Shown here piece by piece: positions 33,704 to 39,987 of a stretch of DNA of 39,987 bases (position 1 is the stretch's first letter; each line of letters begins with the position of its first letter). The position numbers and the translations under genes are program-made. The notes beneath the pieces were generated by a model. That model was not told the DNA's origin. It searched no databases and saw only the letters and a program-made list of their open reading frames with translations. Where the stretch lies: the NCBI GenBank assembly GCA_002716585.1, contig PBBL01000056.1:1-39987 (forward strand), read 5' to 3'. This DNA comes from Myxococcales bacterium (GTDB taxonomy: Bacteria; Myxococcota_A; Bradymonadia; Bradymonadales; GCA-2716585).

Positions 33704-34795
33704 ATGTACCACGAGCGCTCAGGACGAGCGCTCCGATCCAAGCCAGGCAGGCACATTGAAAGCAAGCTGAACCGCCACAACATGAAGTCAGCCAACGCCC
33801 CATGCCCGCCCGATCTGATAGGACGCACCGCCCTCGGCGCGTTTGAGCTTCAACGCTCGATCGGGGAGGGCGGCTTCGCCACCGCCTACCTGGCGCGTCA
33901 GCTCTACGTGGAGCGTCAGGCGGTGGTCAAGATCGCCCACCCGGACCTGATGCACGGGGCGCGGGGTGAAGCGGTGCGCCGCGCCTTTCAGACCGAGGCG
34001 CGCGCGCTGGGTCGGCTCGCCCACCCCCACGTCGTCACGCTCTACCTCGTCGGCGAGGAGGGCGGGCTCCCGGCGATCGCCATGGAGTACGTCAACGGCA
34101 TGTCGCTGGGGCGGCTTTTTCACCACCACCCGACGTTGAACGTTCATTGGATGACGCAGCTGTTCGAGCAGCTCATCTCGGCGCTGGTGATGCTGCGGCG
34201 CGCGCGGATCGTGCACCGCGACATCACCCCGGACAACGTCCTGGTCGAGATCGACGCGGACACCCACCACCTGAACGTGAAGCTGTTCGACTTCGGGCTG
34301 GCGCTGCTCGACGGCGAGCAGCCCCGACGCTCCGGGGTGACCGGCACCCCGCGCTACATCGCCTACGAGCAGTTTCAAGGGGCCGCGTCCGACAAGACCG
34401 ACGTCTTCAACCTGGGCGCGTTGATGTGGTGGGCCTTCACGGGCGAGGAGTTTCTCGCGGAGGCCAACGATCTCTCCAGCACGCTGCTGCTCCAGCAGTG
34501 CCAACCGCGCAGGCCGCTGGGCCAGGACGGGCGCCTCCTGCCTCGGGAGATCGAGGAGCTGCTCGCCCAGATGCTCTCCCCCAACCCGGCGCGCCGCCCG
34601 GGGATCCACGACGTGCAGCGCCGCTGGCCGGAGCTGATGCGTCGCTGGGCCGAGCACCACCGCGAGGGGCGCCGCCGTCAGCAGCGCCGCTCCAGCGAGA
34701 TCCCCTGCATCGAGCCCACGCCGCCGACCCAGGAGGGGCCGACGACGACGCCTCCGTGCTCGGTGGAGCAGGCCCACCCCCACTCCGTGAGGTAA
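33704..34795 (+). CDS. Ser/Thr protein kinase, paralogue of 30630 kinase domain
   Basis: 363 residues from ATG 33704, chosen because AGGG (33692-33695) lies 8 bp before it; ATG 33662 and ATG 33782 remain possible. The kinase domain has GEGGFA, Lys76, HRDITPDN (Asp173, Asn178), DFG (196-198) and YIAYEQ where APEQ is usual, the same kind of change as in the upstream kinase. Sequence shared with that kinase (IG.T.LGAFEL, GGFA.AYLA.QL..ER.AVVKIAHP, LPAIAMEYV.G) shows common descent. The C-terminus is Arg-rich and then Pro/Thr-rich, without a membrane segment. The next gene begins 3 bp after the stop. Confidence 0.88.
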   Translation: MYHERSGRALRSKPGRHIESKLNRHNMKSANAPCPPDLIGRTALGAFELQRSIGEGGFATAYLARQLYVERQAVVKIAHPDLMHGARGEAVRRAFQTEARALGRLAHPHVVTLYLVGEEGGLPAIAMEYVNGMSLGRLFHHHPTLNVHWMTQLFEQLISALVMLRRARIVHRDITPDNVLVEIDADTHHLNVKLFDFGLALLDGEQPRRSGVTGTPRYIAYEQFQGAASDKTDVFNLGALMWWAFTGEEFLAEANDLSSTLLLQQCQPRRPLGQDGRLLPREIEELLAQMLSPNPARRPGIHDVQRRWPELMRRWAEHHREGRRRQQRRSSEIPCIEPTPPTQEGPTTTPPCSVEQAHPHSVR

Positions 34796-34798
34796 AGC

Positions 34799-36082
34799 GT
34801 GGAGCAGGACACCCCCATCCTCATCGTGGATCACGATCTCGACCGCGCCTACACGAGCGCCGACATGATCCGCCAGCGGCTCGACCTCGACGTCTTCGCG
34901 ATGCACGACCACGCGCAGGCCTGCGCGTGGATCCAGCGGAACGAGCCGCAGCTCGTGCTGCTGGAGGTGCCGTCGTCCCCGACGGAGCCGTTCGAGGTCC
35001 TGAGGCACCTGCACAACACCTGGCCCGGCACCCCGGCGATCCTGACGCTCAGCGAAGACTCGCCGCGCCTCAACCTGCTCAGCCTGCCGCAGCTCAGCCG
35101 CCCGTTCACCGAGCGCGAGCTGCTCCGCGAGGTCCACTACGTCATCCGCTCCGGCATCGGGGACACCCTGTTGACCGACCTGCTCATGAGCCACGCGCAG
35201 TTCGGCGCCTCGGGCAGCGTCCACATCCGCTCCCTCGACGACCACGGCGAGGTCGGGTTCGCGAGCGGCGAGCTGATCCACGCCGGGACGCGGGAGCTGA
35301 TCGGGCGCGACGCGCTCGCCTCCATCCTGTCGTGGCGGCAGACCCGGGTGTCGAAGCTCAACCCCCTCATCCCCAGGACGACCATGAACACCGAAGACGC
35401 GGAGGGGTTGCTCCGCTTCACCCTGAAGACCCATCACTCGCGACCGGTCCCGAGCCCGCAGACGCTCGCGGACACGACGCAAGACACCGAGAGCCCCTCA
35501 TCGCACCCGCTCCAGGCCCTGCTCGACACCCTGGACGACGACGATGAGCTGTTCTCCTATCCACCCATCACTCTGGACGAGGGCGCGTTGGACATCGACG
35601 TCATCGTCACGGGTGATGACATCGAGACGCTGGACGTGGGGGCCTTCCTCGGAGATCTGCCCTCCTTCAGCACCACCAACCCCGGGGTCGCCCCCCGCAC
35701 CAAGGAGAGTCCGTTCATGAGCAACAACATCAACGCGAGCCTCGACAAGTTCAAATCCCTCAACGGCTACGTCGGCGTCAGCCTGGTCGACTCGGAGAGC
35801 GGCATGATGCTCGGCAGCGACGGCGGCGGCAGCATCAACATGGAGGTCGCCGCGGCCGCCAACTCGGAGGTCATCAAGTCCAAGCGGCAGGCGATCAAGC
35901 GCCTGAAGCTCAAGGAGGACATCGACGACATCCTGATCACCCTCAACAACCAGTACCACCTGATCCGCCCCTTCAGGAAGCGCCCGGCGCTGTTCTTCTA
36001 CCTGGTCCTCGACCGCTCCCGCTCCAACCTGGCGCTCGCCCGCATGGAGCTGAGCGACGTCGAGGAGGATCTGGAGCTGTAA
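34799..36082 (+). CDS. Degenerate receiver - DUF4388/PATAN - Roadblock/LC7 protein
   Basis: 427 residues from GTG 34799, with GAGGT just upstream. Residues 1-118 are receiver-like (ILIVDHD), with Glu56 at the phospho-Asp position and Arg101 for the conserved Lys, so it may mimic a permanently phosphorylated state. Residues ~119-190 match DUF4388/PATAN domains (LLTDLLMSHAQFGASGSVHI, GEVGFASGELIHAGTRELIGRDALASILSW). A long acidic linker (~215-300, with DDDDELFSYPP) leads to a C-terminal Roadblock/LC7 domain (307-427: GYVGVSLVDSESGMMLGSDGG). LC7 proteins such as MglB regulate Ras-like GTPases. The architecture suggests an adaptor between signalling and a GTPase not present in this window. Confidence 0.86.
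   Translation: MEQDTPILIVDHDLDRAYTSADMIRQRLDLDVFAMHDHAQACAWIQRNEPQLVLLEVPSSPTEPFEVLRHLHNTWPGTPAILTLSEDSPRLNLLSLPQLSRPFTERELLREVHYVIRSGIGDTLLTDLLMSHAQFGASGSVHIRSLDDHGEVGFASGELIHAGTRELIGRDALASILSWRQTRVSKLNPLIPRTTMNTEDAEGLLRFTLKTHHSRPVPSPQTLADTTQDTESPSSHPLQALLDTLDDDDELFSYPPITLDEGALDIDVIVTGDDIETLDVGAFLGDLPSFSTTNPGVAPRTKESPFMSNNINASLDKFKSLNGYVGVSLVDSESGMMLGSDGGGSINMEVAAAANSEVIKSKRQAIKRLKLKEDIDDILITLNNQYHLIRPFRKRPALFFYLVLDRSRSNLALARMELSDVEEDLEL
35702..36082 (+). other. possible internal start giving stand-alone Roadblock protein
   Basis: AAGGAG (35702-35707) lies 9 bp before an in-frame ATG at 35717, exactly at the junction of the acidic linker and the LC7 domain. Translation from here would give a 121-residue protein, the usual size of free Roadblock/MglB-type proteins. 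It is a stronger initiation signal than that of the full-length GTG start. Confidence 0.45.
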
Positions 36083-36285
36083 GCACCCAGCCTCCCCCAC
36101 CGACGGCGATCCACGCCCTCCCCCACCCTCCCGCACAAGCCGCTCACAGGTTGCTTCTTCGACCCGAGGATGAACCACCACAGCCCAGGCGATCGCTGCA
36201 ACGGGGTGCTGGTCGTCCTCGGTGAGAGGTGCTCACGAAGCTACGAAGTCCCACCGTAGCCCCCCTACCTCCCTTCCCACTCTCC

Positions 36286-36650
36286 GGCCTTGTCCGCAAG
36301 GCAGCCATATGAACAAAAGTCACCACACCCACGGCTCATGCCTCAGCCAATCCCGTGACCACCGAGGTCCATCCAGCACGGTGGTAGGGCGGGGCCCTGT
36401 GCCTCGCCAATCCTCATACGACGCAACCGGTTCGCCTCGTCTCCAACAGGCGCCCCTCTCTTTGTCACCCATCCCGAACAGCGCGATGTCGGTCCATGGA
36501 GAAGGGGTCCACCCATCTTGCCCTGTGATGACAGGCGAGGCACAGGGCCCCGCCCTACCTCCGTGCTGGGTGGGTCCCGGTGGTCACGGGGTTGGCCGCT
36601 TCAAACCCGGGTCTTTCATCTGTTCTGGTGCCAACCTTACGGACAAGGCC
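36286..36650. repeat. long inverted repeat, probable foldback element
   Basis: Left arm 36286-36408 and right arm 36534-36650 are inverted copies. The inner 62 bases (36347-36408 with 36534-36595) match at 56 positions, the outer parts less well, with a fresh match at GGCCTTGTCCG at the outer ends. The 125-bp centre is unique in the window. No gene is convincing across it. The sequence differs from the foldback family at 8655 and 25327. Confidence 0.75.
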
Positions 36651-36677
36651 CTGAGGAGAATGACACCGCGTCTCGCA

Positions 36678-36797
36678 GGCCAACCCCACAAGGGGGATTG
36701 GCCCGCGCCACGCTGGCACCTTCGACAAGGGCCGCTGATCTACCTACCCCCAAACAGGCCAAGTGTGGGTATGCGCGTGCAGTGTGACACCTCACAC
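36678..36797 (+). other. two small hairpins in gene-free stretch
   Basis: GGCCAACCCC with GGGGATTGGCC (36678-36703) and GTGTGA-CACC-TCACAC (36782-36797) can form stems. The rest of 36651-37157 shows AT-rich stretches near 36990-37070 with a weak TTGATC-16 bp-TATCCA promoter-like pair (37046-37073) before the next gene; nothing else is recognised. Confidence 0.25.
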
Positions 36798-37157
36798 GCG
36801 GCATGTTGCCCAACCGGACAAACTTTGGTCACGGACAGTATCGCCCAACCCCCGTTGCAGCGAACTTGCGCAGCGCTGTGGTTCGTTTTGGCTACCGAGT
36901 CATCACTGGAGATTGCGCAGTTAGATCAAGAAGATGCGAGCGCCCTTGCACAAGTCGCTGAGTTAACCCGTTCGGCGGGCCCACCTGCGCACTTTTTTAC
37001 CAAGGGCTGTCGTCATGCTCATTCTGAAAACACGACCTCAAACCATTGATCTATTTTACAAAAACCGTATCCAAGAAGGAGAATGTGGCGGGAAGGGTTG
37101 GACGGGATGATCGGTTGAGTATACGTTCAGGTTGGAGCAACCAACGCCGGATGAGCC

Positions 37158-37505
37158 ATGTCTACCATCGAACTGACCACACACATCTCCCTCGAACAGC
37201 TCCTCGACGCTGTCGCCAAGCTGCCTGCTGACCAGCTCGATGCCTTCGTTTCTCGCGTCAATGCTCTCCAGCTCGCTCGTGCTGCCTCCAAGCCTGTCGA
37301 TTCCGCCACCGAGCGCCGCTACAAGGCTCTCGTTCTCAAGCGCCAGAACGAAACGCTGACCACCGAGGAGCACCAGGAGCTTATCGACCTGACCGATATC
37401 ATGGAGGAGAATCACGCCCGACGTCTCGAAGCCATGAGCCAACTTGCCCAACTTCAAGGCAAGTCCCTCGATGACGTCATCAGCCAGTTCGGCTCCCGTG
37501 GCTGA
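37158..37505 (+). CDS. Small helical hypothetical protein
   Basis: 115 residues with a mostly helical layout: LEQLLDAVAKLPADQLDAFVSRVNAL, ERRYKALVLKRQNETLTTEEHQELI, then RRLEAMSQLAQLQGKSLDDVISQFG. I recall small proteins of this pattern (RYxxLxxKRxxxxLTxxEHxELxxLxxxxE), usually encoded just before an HNH-endonuclease gene in cyanobacteria and others. No HNH gene follows here. A GGTTGGAGCAACC inverted repeat lies about 30 bp upstream. Function unknown. Confidence 0.65.
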   Translation: MSTIELTTHISLEQLLDAVAKLPADQLDAFVSRVNALQLARAASKPVDSATERRYKALVLKRQNETLTTEEHQELIDLTDIMEENHARRLEAMSQLAQLQGKSLDDVISQFGSRG

Positions 37506-37569
37506 CAACCTCACCAAAACCGAGCGTCGGCGCCTCATCATCCAACGAACCCAGGGTCGCAGGTTGCAC

Positions 37570-37887
37570 ATGACTGAACACATCACCTTTGACCATCAAC
37601 GCATTCGCAACATCATCCACCAGGCCCTCCTCAGCTCCGAGCATCACACCGACGACCAGTGCCGCGACATCGCCTTCCACATGACGGATTGGACCGACGA
37701 CCTTCAACAACTCGTCGCCTTCTTCCGCGACCCCGACGGCTACGATCACGACCTCATCATCGAGCTGTTGACCGGGTTCTTCTACCACGTCCCCAACCAC
37801 GTCGCCGCGGCTGGCAAGCTCCTCCATGATTCTCCCGTCTCCGACATCTTCCAGGTCGGCGCTGTCGATTCTTCCGAGCGACCATGA
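37570..37887 (+). CDS. Small hypothetical protein following the helical protein
   Basis: 105 residues from ATG 37570; GTG 37498 (overlapping the previous stop) is an alternative that adds a basic LTKTERRRLIIQRTQGRR segment. Compact and acidic, with DIAFHMTDWTDDLQQLVAFF and FFYHVPNHVAAAGKLLHDSPVSDIF, which look like a conserved helical domain; I cannot name the family. It lies on the same strand as the 115-residue protein and may be its partner. No motif gives a function. Confidence 0.6.
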   Translation: MTEHITFDHQRIRNIIHQALLSSEHHTDDQCRDIAFHMTDWTDDLQQLVAFFRDPDGYDHDLIIELLTGFFYHVPNHVAAAGKLLHDSPVSDIFQVGAVDSSERP

Positions 37888-38015
37888 CCCTTCCAATGAA
37901 GCAGGACACCCACGCCTCCCTCGGGCGCATCGCTGCCGGTTCGAGCTTGAGTCGAACCGCGCGCCAGGCCATTGAGGACCCGGCCAGCGCGAGGCCTTCG
38001 AGGAAGCCCTCAACC

Positions 38016-38894
38016 TCACAGCGAGACGAGCAGATCAAAGCGCACGTCGCCGAGCTGCCCTTTGATCTGGTAACCGGTGAAGGTCCATCGAGACGCAGGG
38101 GTGTCCTCGGGGGGGCTGGCGCTGGCGTCGATCGTGGTGGTTCCGCCAGGGGGCAAGGCGTTGAGGGGCCTCGGCAGGAAGTGGGGCATGGGCTTCCCTG
38201 ACCCGTCCTCGTAGTAGAGCGAGAACTGGATCGTGTCGACCAGCGGCGCGTTGAAGGGGTTGCTCACGACCAGCTCACGCACCACGTCGCCGTCTCGCCC
38301 GACTTGCACCATGGGGAGGGGGTAGACGGCCGCCGCTTCGATGTAGGGGGCCTCGGCGAGCCGCTCCCATGTGGTCTGCCCTCTCCCGATCAGCTCATCG
38401 GCGCTCCAGTCCGAGCGCATCTGAAACATCGACCCATCGTCCGCTGGTGGGCAGGGTCCAACCCGGGTGAGCTTGCGGTCCAGGCCAACGGCGCGGCGCC
38501 CATACACGATCACGGGGCGGTTGAGGTGCTCGGTCGGGATCGGCTGGGTCGTAAACAGGTTGACGCGCCCAAGTCGGTAGACCGCGCCCTTGTGGTATGT
38601 GTCGCCGACGCAGTAATGGGACGGCGCGAGGAGGTCCCCCTCGGCGTTGGGGATCAAGAGCCCGACGTGGGCCTCACCGGCCGTGGTCCTGAGGCGACCG
38701 CCTGCGGCCTTGTGAACCACAGGGGCCTCGGCGGTGGCGCGTGGGGGGAGCGCGGGCTTGTCCTGAGACCGACCGCAAGCCGCGAACGCCGCGACGAAGG
38801 CGACGAGGAGCCCCACCCGGGCGCATCTGGAGACAGGAGGTGCGTCAGGCATACGCCTGGCGGGAGCCTGGCGAGCGTCGTGTGTGTCGCTCAT
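38016..38894 (-). CDS. Lipoprotein of unknown function
   Basis: 292 residues from ATG 38894, whose start overlaps the stop of a small upstream frame (ATGA). A later ATG at 38852 gives a tidier 26-residue signal peptide ending AFAAC and may be the true start. The mature part is a beta-rich periplasmic or surface domain (VGLLIPNAEGDLLAPSHYC, RPVIVYGRRAVGLDRKLTRVGPC, then LVVSNPFNAPLVDTIQFSLYYEDG, which resembles an immunoglobulin-like strand pattern). No family recognised. Confidence 0.7.
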   Translation of the reverse strand: MSDTHDARQAPARRMPDAPPVSRCARVGLLVAFVAAFAACGRSQDKPALPPRATAEAPVVHKAAGGRLRTTAGEAHVGLLIPNAEGDLLAPSHYCVGDTYHKGAVYRLGRVNLFTTQPIPTEHLNRPVIVYGRRAVGLDRKLTRVGPCPPADDGSMFQMRSDWSADELIGRGQTTWERLAEAPYIEAAAVYPLPMVQVGRDGDVVRELVVSNPFNAPLVDTIQFSLYYEDGSGKPMPHFLPRPLNALPPGGTTTIDASASPPEDTPASRWTFTGYQIKGQLGDVRFDLLVSL

Positions 38895-39037
38895 CGATGT
38901 GCCTGAAACCATGCCTTGACCTGGGCTCGCTGCGACCTGCTCAACTTCACACCTGACCGGGTTTCACGCAACATCTCCTCGGCCTCCTCCACCGTCTCCG
39001 CTTCTCCCACCGCCAACATCACCCCCACCGCCACCAT
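38891..39037 (-). pseudogene. 48-codon frame, possible phosphatase C-terminal remnant
   Basis: An uninterrupted frame from ATG 39037 to TGA 38891, overlapping the lipoprotein's ATG by 4 bp. The product (MVAVGVMLAVGEAETVEEAEE.., SGVKLSRSQRAQVKAWFQ) resembles the last helices of bacterial dual-specificity phosphatases, where a GMSxEEAxxxVRxxRPxVxxNxxQ pattern follows the active site. The catalytic CxxxxxR part is missing; open frame upstream reads SASSHRAM without it. Either a decayed gene or a small leader-type protein. Confidence 0.35.
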
Positions 39038-39106
39038 GGCGCGGTGAGAAGACGCAGAGGGCGACGCGTAGGAGGGCGAGCAGGGGTCGTGGGCGGTTCA
39101 GCGGCA

Positions 39107-39987
39107 TCAGAACTGCTCGGGGCCGGGCTGCGGGGCGTCTTCGACCCGGGTCAGCTCGCGGGTGACCATCTCGAGGTAGGCGGCGGTGGCCGGGTCGGGG
39201 TCGCCGTCGAGGTGGGCGAGGCGCTGGAAGTCGTCGAGGAGGCGTCGGTCCTCGGCCTCCTGGTCGAGGAGCTGGCGGGCGCGGGCGAGGTCGTCGGCGA
39301 TGAGGAGGGCGCTGCTGGGGCGCTGGGCGGGGTCTTCGGCGAGCAGGTGGCGCAGGGGCCGGTCGAGGAGCTGGCGGGCGCGCGAGGGGAGGAGGCTGAT
39401 GAGGAGGTCGGGGTCGTGGACGGCCATGGCGGGTGCGGGGGGGAGGACCCCGGCGATCATCTCGACGAGGACGAGGCCGACGCTGTAGAGGTCGACGCGG
39501 CGGTCGGGGGTGTGGTCGGGGAGCGGGCGCTTGAGCTCGGGGGCCATGTAGGCGACCGTCCCGGCGGGGCGGGTCTCAAGGAGGCGGTCGTCGTCTTCGA
39601 GGATGGCGGTGCCGAAGTCGCCGAGGACGGCGCTGTTGTCGCTGCGAAAGAGGATGTTCTCGGGCTTGAGGTCGCGGTGGATGAGCCCCGCGTCGTGGAT
39701 GCGCCCGAGGGTGGTGAGCAGCGCGTGGGCGACGCGCAGCGCGGCCTGGAGCGACAGCGGGCGGCCGCTGGCGAGCCGGTCGCGCAGGGTGCCGCGGGTG
39801 AGGTACTCCATGATGATCACCCGGTCGTCCGGGGCGAGGTCGTAGATGCGGACCACGCCGGGGAGGGCGAGCCGGGCGACGAGGCGGGCCTCGTCGAAGA
39901 AGGCGTCCACGCGGCGGCTGTCCTGGGTGAGGTGGGGGTGCAGGAACTTGATCGCGACGTCCCGGTGGAGGCGGGCGTCGCGGGCGA
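39107..39987 (-). CDS. Ser/Thr protein kinase (5' partial at window edge)
   Basis: The frame is open to the right edge and begins within the kinase N-lobe (VAIKFLHPHL near 39950), so the glycine loop is outside. Visible motifs: IHRDLKPEN, DFG in LGDFGTAI, YMAPEL, and a C-lobe with RRVDLYSVGLVLVEMIAG. All catalytic residues are present. After the kinase domain there are about 50 helical residues (LLDQEAEDRRLLDDFQRLAHL) and no membrane helix before the stop. It has a normal APE motif, unlike the two kinases at 30-35 kb. Confidence 0.9.
   Translation of the reverse strand, partial: ARDARLHRDVAIKFLHPHLTQDSRRVDAFFDEARLVARLALPGVVRIYDLAPDDRVIIMEYLTRGTLRDRLASGRPLSLQAALRVAHALLTTLGRIHDAGLIHRDLKPENILFRSDNSAVLGDFGTAILEDDDRLLETRPAGTVAYMAPELKRPLPDHTPDRRVDLYSVGLVLVEMIAGVLPPAPAMAVHDPDLLISLLPSRARQLLDRPLRHLLAEDPAQRPSSALLIADDLARARQLLDQEAEDRRLLDDFQRLAHLDGDPDPATAAYLEMVTRELTRVEDAPQPGPEQF

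Noticed and set aside
36222..37049. 275-codon plus-strand open frame
   Set aside because: It reads through both arms of the long inverted repeat, has Pro/Ser/His-rich composition without domain character, and lacks a ribosome-binding site.
37083..37118. Tiny leader-peptide-like frame after AAGGAG upstream of the 115-residue protein
   Set aside because: Only about one base separates the purine stretch from the ATG, too close for initiation, and no attenuator-like hairpin follows.
37884..38201. Plus-strand frame beginning in an ATGA overlap with the 105-residue protein
   Set aside because: Its first ~45 codons could be coding, but it then overlaps the convergent lipoprotein gene by about 186 bp with antisense-like sequence. 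Too weak to annotate.

Overview
The window is high-GC DNA coding on both strands. Its gene content suggests a large-genome deltaproteobacterium in the broad sense (Myxococcota or Bradymonadota-like). The grounds are three tandem bactofilins, four Hanks-type kinases, an FHA protein, a PilZ protein, Asp-Thr-Gly-repeat lipoproteins and many lipoproteins of unknown function. This placement is inference from gene content; no rRNA or other phylogenetic marker is present.

Layout. 1-1051: 3' part of an AAA+ ATPase of the type found with contractile injection systems. 1340-6700: two large surface lipoproteins, one with an Asp-Thr-Gly linker and one phospholipase D-like with three lamin-tail domains. 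6755-8529: a lower-GC minus-strand island with a CDCRR-motif protein and two lipoproteins. 8655-9307: a non-coding foldback repeat. 9348-12979: VWA lipoprotein, aldonolactone oxidase-like flavoprotein, TVP38/DedA-like membrane protein. 13100-15958: operator-like inverted repeats, a TonB-dependent receptor and a coupled periplasmic thioredoxin-like protein. 15924-16845: ArsC/Spx-like and MOSC proteins. 16930-19906: a zinc-ribbon Ser/Thr kinase divergent from a zinc-ribbon double-FHA protein, with a good sigma70-type promoter for the kinase. 19910-23026: PilZ, alpha/beta hydrolase and three bactofilins. 23296-25209: a DUF4398-like lipoprotein and a TPR/beta-barrel protein. 25327-25905: a second, rearranged copy of the foldback repeat. 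26082-28424: two paralogous membrane proteins that share an almost identical 88-bp 5' segment. 27987-29788: bestrophin and alpha/beta hydrolase.

29789-36082 is the most unusual part. A large non-coding region carries seven 22-bp tandem units and palindromes built on the same half-motif, and another such palindrome (28 bp, perfect) lies before the second kinase. Downstream are four co-directional genes: a Ser/Thr kinase fused to a degenerate receiver and a degenerate HPt domain; a TusA-TusA-DsrE2 sulfur-carrier-like protein; a second kinase; and a receiver (Glu at the phospho-site)-DUF4388/PATAN-Roadblock protein with a credible internal start for a stand-alone Roadblock domain. I propose this as a candidate undescribed signalling system joining Ser/Thr phosphorylation, sulfur-relay-like chemistry and small-GTPase-type regulation. 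Its function is unknown.

36083-39987: a long inverted repeat, two small conserved-looking proteins, a lipoprotein preceded by a 48-codon possible phosphatase remnant, and a kinase cut by the right edge. Very high GC makes long open frames on the opposite strands of most genes; these were discounted.
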